Source of the DNA: Micractinium sp. NFX-FRZ
Lineage: Eukaryota > Chlorophyta > Trebouxiophyceae > Chlorellales > Chlorellaceae
Direction of reading: 5' to 3'
DNA: 64,000 bases
Assembly: GCA_029339195.1 (NCBI GenBank)
Contig: JAPTJF010000129.1
Span: 62,001 to 126,000, forward strand
A model generated the notes under the pieces. That model had not been told where the DNA came from, made no database searches, and was given only the letters and a program-made list of their open reading frames with translations. Positions 56,753 through 64,000 of the stretch are shown one piece after another (position 1 is the stretch's first letter; each line of letters opens with the position of its first letter). Made by a program: the position numbers and the translations under genes.

Positions 56753-58291
56753 ATGCTCCAATCGCTGCAGCCGCAGGCGGTGCTGCGCGCCCTGAGCGGC
56801 CAGCGCCTGGCGGCATGGGCCGGCCTGGTGGTGCGGAGCCGGGAGTTTTCCGTGACGGCATGCGCTCGCCATGTTCAGCCGGTGCTCGAGGAGGCGCAGG
56901 AGGCTGCCCCGGCGACCGCGGCGGGCAAAGCCCGCTGGCAGCAAGAGCTGGGTGCCGTGCGCACCGACTGGACGTGAGTCTCTAGGACATTGTTGTGACT
57001 GCGAGATTTGGCGATCAAATGCGAGCGCGATGGCCGCAGCGAGGGCTGAGCCCTTGGCCGCCGCCGCCCTCGGACCACCCACCGCTGCCGAGGACCGCCC
57101 CTTGCTGTGTGCTGGGTGCCTGCAGGCGTGAGGAGGTTGCTGAGGTGTACAACACCCCCATGCTGGAGCTGATCTACCAGGCGGCCAGCGTGCACCGCAT
57201 GTACAACGACCCCAGCATGGTGAGCACTGCAGGCGCAGGGGGAGGCAGGCCAGCAGGGGTGCTCTGCTCCCTTGTGACGCCCTACACAACCAGGCATGAC
57301 GCAGCCTAGCATGCAGTCGGACACAGGCGTCACCTCCCCTTTTTGCATGCTCTTTAGCAAACAAGCTTCTGCCCTGCCCGCCAATCCCCTCCTGGCGCCC
57401 GCCCGGCCCCACCGGCCACCACCGCTCCCTCCCGTCTCGCCCCTTGGGCCCTCCGCAGGTCCAGCGCTGCACGCTGCTGTCCATCAAGACGGGCGGGTGC
57501 CCCGAGAACTGCGGCTACTGCAGCCAGTCGAGCCACTGGAGCAAGGAGACGGGGACCAAGGCGGAGAAGCTGATGGGGCTGGAGGAGGTGTACGAGGTGG
57601 GCGGCGGCTGCCAACCTTCCTTGTGTATTGGTTTGGTTAAAGGGGTGGTGGCTCACGTTACTGTAATGCTGCTGGGGCTGGGGGAGGTGCGCACGGTGGG
57701 TGGCTGGCGGGAAGGGGATTGACAGAGGGGCATTGCTTCCCAGCTGGCATCATGGCTGCAAGCTTTGGCAAATAGCAGTGCAGAGCAGGACTGATGGAGC
57801 TGTGTGCAAGATAAACCCACAGCACAGCACAGCACAGCACGGCAGGCCTGCACAACCTCCTCCGCAATGCTCACGCCCCCGCTGATCTCACCACCCCCGC
57901 AACACCACGCTGTGCCCGACCTGCGCCGCTGCAGGCGGCGGTGCGCGCCAAGGAGGCGGGCAGCACGCGCTTCTGCATGGGGGCCGCGTGGCGTGGCCCC
58001 TCCCAGGTCGGCAAGGGCCAGTGGGAGCGGGTGCTGGAGATGGTCGGGTGAGTGAGGGAGGGAGCGTGCGGGCTGGCAGGGTGGTGCAGCAGGATGTGCA
58101 ATGAGGATGCAGCGGGCGGCACGCTGGGGGTGCAGCGGGAGGCACACTGAGGGTGCACTGAGGGTGCAGCGGCCAGGGAGTTGGGTGGCATGTGCTGAGA
58201 GTGCGGGGCATGCGCTGCGTGCATGCGGCCATGCACACTGCAGGGCGCGGGCAGGCTGCAGGGGGAAGCTGAGCGCGGTTGCGGGCATGCG

Positions 58292-58336
<45 letters not shown>

Positions 58337-60875
58337 TGATGTGCCTGCAGCCGCATCCGCGGGCTGGGCATGGAGGTCTGCACCACGCTGGGCATGCTGA
58401 CCCCGGAGCAGGCGGCGCAGCTGCGCCAGGCGGGACTCACCGCCTACAACCACAATTTGGACACCAGCCCCGGTAGGTGGTACGGTAGAGGGAGCGGGGG
58501 CTGTACGGAGGGGGCCTCTGGGAACACGGGTGCGCGATAGATTGGGATGGCACATGGGCGCAGACGTGCTCACGGTGCCGCCTGCACTGCACCACCCCTG
58601 GCACGCCTCACCCGCTAACATGGCACTGCGAGCAGAGCATTGCGAGGAGCTGAACCGCTTGCGCACCCCTGCATGAGGGCGCCGCGTGGCTCTGTCGCTG
58701 CCTGCTGGGTCCAGGTAGCCGTGTGCTCTGTCGCATCATTGTACTGCTGCACCCGTCCTTGTACCGCAGAGTTCTATGAGAAGGTGACCACCACTCGGAA
58801 GTACGAGGACCGGCTGGCGACTTTGGAGGCGGTGCGCAACGCGGGCATCAGCGTGTGCGCGGGCGGCATCATCGGGCTGGGAGAGGAGGGGCTGGACCGG
58901 GTGGGCCTCATCCACCAGGTAGGCGGGAGTGGAGTGCTTCAAATGTCAGGGGTGGGTCACAGGCAGGGGTGGGTGGCAACCGAGATGGGCGGGGAACAGG
59001 AGGGGCTGGACCGGGTGGGCCTCATCCACCAGGTGGGACAACACCGCACAGGCAGGCAGTACGCAGGGGGGGTGCAGTGGCGGGACGCATGCCACGAGGC
59101 GTGTGCGGGAGGGGGGAGCGGGCGGCGACGTTGTGCTGGGGGAGGGTCGGCTGCCACTGGTCGGGTGGTGAGGTCAATAGGATAGGGGTATGGCTGGCGG
59201 GCGTGGGTGGGCAAGCGGACTGTGGGTTAGTGCAGCGCTTGGTGTGCTTTGGGGTGCTTTGCCCGTGCCAGGCTTGGCCTTGAGGTTCGAGCCCCTCTCT
59301 GGCTGCGCCCTTGATGCGCGTCTGCACAGAGATTGCAAGCAGCCACCCCCCACCACCCCGCTGCTGGCCCCCCGTGCTTGCAGCTGGCCACGCTGCCGGC
59401 GCACCCCGAGAGCGTGCCCATCAACGCGCTTGTGGCGGTCAAGGGCACGCCCATGCAGGGCAACGACGCGCCCACGGGTGGGTGGGAGGCCGCAGTGATT
59501 GTGCCGTGCGCCTTCTTAAAGGGTGTGGCTGCACTGGTTTGACATGTGCAAGAGGGCGTGTGGCGAACATGGGTATCTTCCGTCCCTGCAGACCTTCATC
59601 CTGGCAGGTTCAAAGCAGCACCCCGTCGCTCACCTCCCTGCCCTTTCCTCCCTGCCCCTCCACTCTCGCCCCGCCCGCAGGCCTGGACGTGGCCCGCTGC
59701 GTGGCCACCGCCCGCATCGTCATGCCCCGCACCGTCGTGCGCCTCTCCGCCGGCCGCATGAACTTCTCCTTTGCTGACCAGGTAGGGAGACAGATGAGGC
59801 CGGTTGCTTAGGACGGGGTGGGGGGTGGGGGATGGGGCTGGTTGAAAAGGGTGAGGGGAGGGACTGAGGCTGGTTGGACAGTGGGGGGCAGGAGATGAGG
59901 CTGGTTGTTGGGATGGGAGGAAGGCGCGGGGGGTGGGGCGGTAGTCAACCTACAAGGCCTTCCACCACCCACCATCCTACCGCTGCACGTGCACCCCCGC
60001 CAACCCTACTCTCCGCCTCATCCCGCCACCCACTCCGACCCGCCAAAGCCCGACCTATCTCTCGTGGCCACACCAAGCTTCACTTGACACACGCAGCTCC
60101 CTGCCCCCTGCCACTGCTTCACTGCCCCCTGCCTCTGCTTCACTCACCCCTGCCACTGCTTCACTGCCCCCCACCACTATGTATTGTTGCTGCAGGCAAT
60201 GTGCTTCATGGCGGGGGCCAACTCCATTTTTGACGGCGACAAGCTGCTGACCACGCCCAACAACGACCGCAACGAGGACCTGCAGGTGTGGGGGCAGGGA
60301 GGGTGATCTAGGATACTGTCCAGAACACAGCCGCTTCCTGCTTGTGCATGCTGCTGTGGGCATTTTGAGCGGAGCATTTGGGAAGCAGGGGTGCGGAAAC
60401 AAGGAGAGGTGGGAGGTGTGGAGGAGGTCGCGGTGGGGGCGGCAAGTCTGTCCTGGCGCCTGACCGCCGCCGGCAGCATGTGTGGGCACCCATGTTCCAC
60501 ATCGAGACTCTGCGCATGGGTTGGGCCAAGGGCAGGGTATGGGAGAGAGGGAGGGAGGAGTGCAGGAGGGAGATTGGTATCTGGTGATACGGGCGGGGCG
60601 GGGTGGGGCGGGGTGGGTGGAAGAGTGCCATGCGCTCCTTTCGCACGCCTGCATCGTCCCCTAACCCGTGTTCCTTCTTGTGCGCTTTCTTCCCGCCACC
60701 GCACGCCTGGCCGCAGATGTTTGACCTGCTGGGCCTGAAGAGCCGCCCCGCTTTCGTGGACTACCCCTCCGGCAACGACAGCAGCCGGGAGTTTGCTGGG
60801 GAGCAGCCGCAGAGCGGCGGCGGCTGCGGCGGCACCGGCGGCTGCGGCGGCAAGGGCCAGCACGCGCACGCATGA
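56753..60875 (+). CDS. BIO2: Biotin synthase, mitochondrial radical-SAM enzyme
   Basis: Ten exons (56753-56973, 57126-57219, 57459-57596, 57935-58047, 58351-58472, 58770-58918, 59384-59477, 59681-59781, 60196-60285, 60717-60875) close in frame to 426 residues. The enzyme inserts sulfur into dethiobiotin. The radical-SAM [4Fe-4S] motif is [16 protein letters not shown]. The ligands of the sacrificial [2Fe-2S] cluster are recognisable in [29 protein letters not shown] and RLSAGRMNF. Other family blocks are [12 protein letters not shown] and [20 protein letters not shown]. The N-terminus ([20 protein letters not shown]...RSREFS) looks like a mitochondrial presequence. The C-terminus has an unusual Gly/Cys/His tail. 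Intron 4 has a 45-base C run, and intron 6 an echo of exon 6. Confidence 0.96.
58292..58336 (+). repeat. 45-base poly-C tract
   Basis: An uninterrupted run of 45 cytosines lies in intron 4 of BIO2, ending 14 bases before the acceptor of exon 5. It would serve as an extreme polypyrimidine tract. The complementary strand is a G-quadruplex-prone G run. The exact length is likely unreliable because homopolymers are hard to sequence. Confidence 0.9.
58997..59034 (+). repeat. Intronic echo of exon 6 3' edge of BIO2
   Basis: About 37 bases ending at a GT donor (GGGCCTCATCCACCAG then GTGGG) are identical to the end of exon 6 at 58883-58920. The copy lies 116 bases downstream of the true donor and is a potential decoy 5' splice site. 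Its use would add 116 bases and break the frame. Confidence 0.9.
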
Positions 60876-61764
60876 GCCTGCATGTGTGCGGCTTACCAAT
60901 TATGCACCGCTTCGGCATGGCTGCATGTTGCGCTTGAATTGTTTCCTCACTTGCACAAACGCAACACCTCCCCCGCTGCTGCCTGTTTGGTGCCGTTGCA
61001 CCAAGCACTGCCGCCCCGTTTTCAAGTGCTGCCCACTGTGCCTGCCCCTGCTGCTCTCTCTCCCCTTGCTACTTAAACGCCTTTTATTACCAAGGCTACG
61101 TTTTTTTCTGAACAGACATACACACTGCAAGATGCCGAGCTGGAACACGCATAGGGCGGAGGGGTTCCAGGGTGGCGGCAAGCCGTGCACAGCGTGGGCA
61201 AGAGGTATGGGGGGAGTGTGTTCCTGTGATTCATTTCGTGTTGATGGGCAGCACCACAAGCATGGTCGGCAAGGCGGTCACGAGATGACCCACAGGCAGG
61301 CAGTTGGGAGTGTAGGGGAGCGGGTGGGCGGGCAGCTGTTCATCCGACATGTCGCGGGGATATCCAGAAAAGGGTGCTGCGCTCACGCTGCTTCCAGGGT
61401 ATTTGCTGGGGATGACTGATGCTCGGCCTGATTGGGTGGCGTGCGGAGTTCAAGGTGAAGGGGTGAAGTATCAGAGGAGCATCAGACGGCCACTGGGTGA
61501 TGTATGAAAGTGGCCATGAAAGGTGGCCCATGAGTGGGGCGGTGAAATGCGGCAAGTGCAGCAGTGCAGGCTCTAAACTGCTGCCTCTCCTCACTGCCAC
61601 TGGCCACTCAACCCAAGGAGCCTGAGAGACGGGCGGGGCGACCCGCTCAACGCCCGAGGGCGGGTGGCCCGCCCCTTTGCTACTTGCTCTGTTGGAGCGG
61701 CGCTAGAGAACTCTGCTGGAGCAAACTGCTGGTATGCATTTGCCAAAGAGGTGATGCAGCTACG
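60876..61764. other. Intergenic between BIO2 and the BTB gene
   Basis: Just after the BIO2 stop the sequence is relatively AT-rich (ACTTAAACGCCTTTTATTACC, 61071-61091), which may mark the transcript end. No gene, tRNA or repeat of note. Confidence 0.4.
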
Positions 61765-63347
61765 ATGACAACATGTGCGGATATGTGCGAGGTGCTTGGA
61801 GCGCAACAGTGCCTGCTGGCCTCCCTCAGGAAGAAAGCTCGCATCGCTGCCACATTCCTCGAACCCAGCATTTGCCGCCGTCAATTGTCAAGCAATCGCA
61901 ACCATGGACCTGCCGTCCTTCTCTGCTATCGACGAGAAGAATCCCGAGGGCTTCTACCTGGCCACCCGGGCGGCGATCTGGGCGACCTCGCTGACGCCTG
62001 GTTTGGGGTCGAGGGCGTCAAGCTGCCCGTGCACAGCCAGATTCTAAGCCAGCACAGCAGGCTGCTGCACTCCATGTTCGCCTCCGAGGTAGGATCCCAC
62101 AATCTGCCCAACACAAGCGACACGAGCAGCTGTTTGCTCGTCGATCACGTCGAGGGTGCCCAACGAGTTCTTCCCATGTCTGATCAGCATTTATCAGCCG
62201 AGCGGCCGACTGCCCCCATCCCCTGGCCGCTGCTCTCCCCTGAGCTGGCAGCAAGGCGTGCCTGCGCGAGCCGTTCCAGGGGTACAGCTTGCGAGCAGTG
62301 GCCACCTTCCTGCGCTTCCTGTACAGCCCCGAGGACGCGTGCCCATCCAACTGCTCACAAGTCAGGCAGGACACCACGCTTGTTGAGGTGGTGCGCCTGG
62401 CACACCAGCTGGATGCCCCCGCCCTGCTGCGCAAGCTGGACTGCCACCTGGCGGCCACAGGCAAGCAACTAGCTATGCGGTTCTGCTGTACGGGCACATT
62501 CACTCAACTCCGATTGCTGCGTAAGGGTTGGGTTGTGGGGCGGGGATGGGCTACATGTGCCCTCATCCTTGGGAAAGGCGGCCGCGGCGTTAATATCCTC
62601 CGCCAGTCTCGAGCCGCACTCTTGCCCCTCCCTTGGAAGTGCTGGAAGTGCAGGTGGAACCCACTGTTCCCCCTGCCTCGTGCAGTGTCCTCTGCCAGCC
62701 TGGATCTGGCAGTGAGCTGGGCTGAGCTGGCGCAGAAGTGACACCTGCACAACCTGTGGCTGGAGTGCATCCACCAGCTGGCATGCCAGCTGGCGGCCAT
62801 GCGGGAGCCTGCCGCCGACACATCTAAATACGCGTACTGTTCCAGCTGCACCAACTCCTACAGCCGTGCTTCCTACCCCACAAAGTGCCCCTACTGCCAC
62901 CGTGTCCCCACACCTGATGACGCAAGCAAGAAGCGCTGCGCGGCTGAGGCAGTGAAGGACATTGCACCGCTGAAGGCAAGTTGAGCCCCACCCCACAGCG
63001 CTACAACAATAGCCTGTTTGAAAGCAAGGCTAGCTGTGTGCATTAGCATGGCGGCCTCTGTCCAGAGCAGCAGCTGGGTCAAGTGCGCCAGGGCAGTGCT
63101 GCCAAGGCGCCAGTCCGGGCAGACTCAAGGCTCGCGCGTTGCCATGGCCAGTCTTTCACCGCCCATGCCGGCCGCTGTCCCTACCATCATGCCCCTGCAG
63201 AACCTGAGCCACGAGACGATACTGGCGGTGATGGCGGCCCTCGTGGCGGGGCTGCGGGGCCGCGCAGCCTACATCCCCACTGCACAGCACCTGGGCGATG
63301 CAGATGCTCTGCAGGCGGGTGCAGCCAAACCGGCAGGCCGCAGCTGA
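61765..63347 (+). pseudogene. BTB/POZ-domain gene with C-terminal zinc ribbon, interrupted reading frame
   Basis: Exons are 61765(or 61904)-62088, 62256-62460, 62686-62975 and 63201-63347. The BTB core reads DLADAWFGVEGVKLPVHSQ then LHSMFASE, GYSLRAVATFLRFLYSPEDA and VVRLAHQLDAPALLRKLD. A Cys4 ribbon (YCSSC...KCPYC) follows. Two defects appear. The most natural start (ATG 61904, MDLPSFSAIDEKNPEGFYLA) is one base out of frame with the BTB core. And an in-frame TGA at 62739-62741 splits LAQK from HLHNLWLECIHQLACQL, which clearly continues the same domain. Introns 2 and 3 have GC donors. Either it is a decaying gene or the sequence has errors here. A start at 61765 avoids the first defect only. 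Confidence 0.55.
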
Positions 63348-64000
63348 AGCATGAGCAAGCCGCCTCATATCTGGACGAGGCAGGAAGCTTATGCAGCTTG
63401 CATTGGCTGCTGTGAAGGCGGTCCGTTGAGCCACCAACGCTTCGGTGCTACATATGCATGCATGCATCATCAAGAAAGGCCCCGCAAGCTGCTGCACAGA
63501 GTTCAGCACCTCCGCTGTTCACAGCACACCCCCACATGCACCATTCCTCACCAAGCTCATGCCACGTGTCCCGTTCCGCCGCCCTCACCGCACCCTCTGA
63601 ATGCATCATGTGCGCCCCTTTCTGTACAGTGCCTCGTGTAATTTGTGCCTCGTGTAATGTGTTTACATTCTTGTGATGCAAGCGCTCGAAGGAGGTACAT
63701 GCAGGGGCGCAAGCTTCCAGCAGTGCAAACAGGACCAGTGCACTGCCTGGGCAGCTTGCCAAGCAGCTCAGCAGGCTCCGCAACTGGCCAAGCGCACACG
63801 TCCACATCACGCAGCCGGTCGGGTGTGAGCGTGGGTCAACTGGACACGAGCTGGTAGTAGTTGAACGCTGCACCAGGGCGAGGCCAGCAGGAGTGAGAGG
63901 CGTGAGGGCGTTGTGCAGCAGGAGCCGAAGGCGCGCTGCTCAGGGCCGACCTGTCGGTACACTCGGAGGCTGCCTATCACCGCGCCCACAGTGGCACTGT
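63348..64000. other. Right-edge region, possible end of a minus-strand gene
   Basis: On the minus strand, a segment from the right edge reads AVIGSLRVYRQ up to a donor at about 63949. It is followed by an acceptor CTGGTGCAG near 63869 and a short frame FNYYQLVSS then a stop, or alternatively a longer open frame. The phases do not settle which is right. It may be the last exons of a gene lying mostly beyond the window. Nothing else is supported in 63348-63800. Confidence 0.25.

Noticed and set aside
59281..59296. Internal B-box-like GGTTCGAGCCC, possible tRNA
   Set aside because: The flanking bases do not form a T-arm with a 7-base loop, no matching A box or acceptor stem is found, and it lies in an intron of BIO2.
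1..64000. CRISPR arrays, insertion sequences, bacterial operons or origins
   Set aside because: The repeats seen are intronic echoes or simple repeats, not regularly spaced. Genes are intron-rich with separate promoters, so the DNA is eukaryotic nuclear.

Overview
The window reads as nuclear DNA of a green alga, most likely a trebouxiophyte of the Chlorella/Micractinium/Auxenochlorella type. This is inferred from very high GC, short exons joined by many small GT-AG introns, CTG/CAG runs coding for poly-Gln, plant-type gene content (fused dethiobiotin synthetase/DAPA aminotransferase, AZG-type purine permease, chloroplast-type Nudix hydrolase, PRMT9-like methyltransferase) and the absence of operons. 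Species cannot be fixed by eye. Exon models were built by hand from splice signals, reading phase and family motifs; for most genes the exon lengths close in frame.

Layout, left to right: a GT61-type glycosyltransferase running off the left edge (-, 141-1915); the bifunctional biotin enzyme BIO3-BIO1 (-, 2767-7241); a small secreted or membrane-anchored protein (+, 8308-9467); 7-keto-8-aminopelargonate synthase (+, 10818-13823); a secreted beta-helix, pectate-lyase-like protein (-, 14479-20421); a hammerhead-ribozyme motif (-, 20597-20638); a possible small membrane-protein gene (-, about 20793-21205); an L-fucose/L-arabinose isomerase-like protein (+, 21411-25215); a 20-exon PRMT9-like protein with TPRs and two methyltransferase domains (-, 25851-35297); an AzgA-family purine permease (-, 35887-40331); a SRPBCC-like protein (+, 41620-43234); a small secreted Cys-rich protein with a duplicated unit (-, 44176-45265); an SLC25A39/40-like mitochondrial carrier (-, 46059-47800); an ankyrin-repeat protein (+, 48130-49783); a plastid Nudix hydrolase (-, 50695-53323); a fatty-acid-hydroxylase-superfamily protein (-, 53972-56502); biotin synthase BIO2 (+, 56753-60875); a damaged BTB/POZ gene (+, about 61765-63347); and a possible gene end at the right edge.

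The main biological result is that all the enzymes of the conserved biotin pathway from pimeloyl-CoA to biotin (KAPA synthase, DAPA aminotransferase plus dethiobiotin synthetase, biotin synthase) are encoded within 58 kb. KAPA synthase ends in a peroxisomal SRL tripeptide, while the other two have N-termini that look mitochondrial.

The main structural result is a recurring pattern not explained by the genes. At least a dozen introns contain a decayed copy of the edge of the neighbouring exon, with its splice site, and one such copy has expanded into a splice-donor-carrying minisatellite. GC-AG introns are also unusually frequent (seven seen), and a canonical hammerhead core lies upstream of the beta-helix gene.
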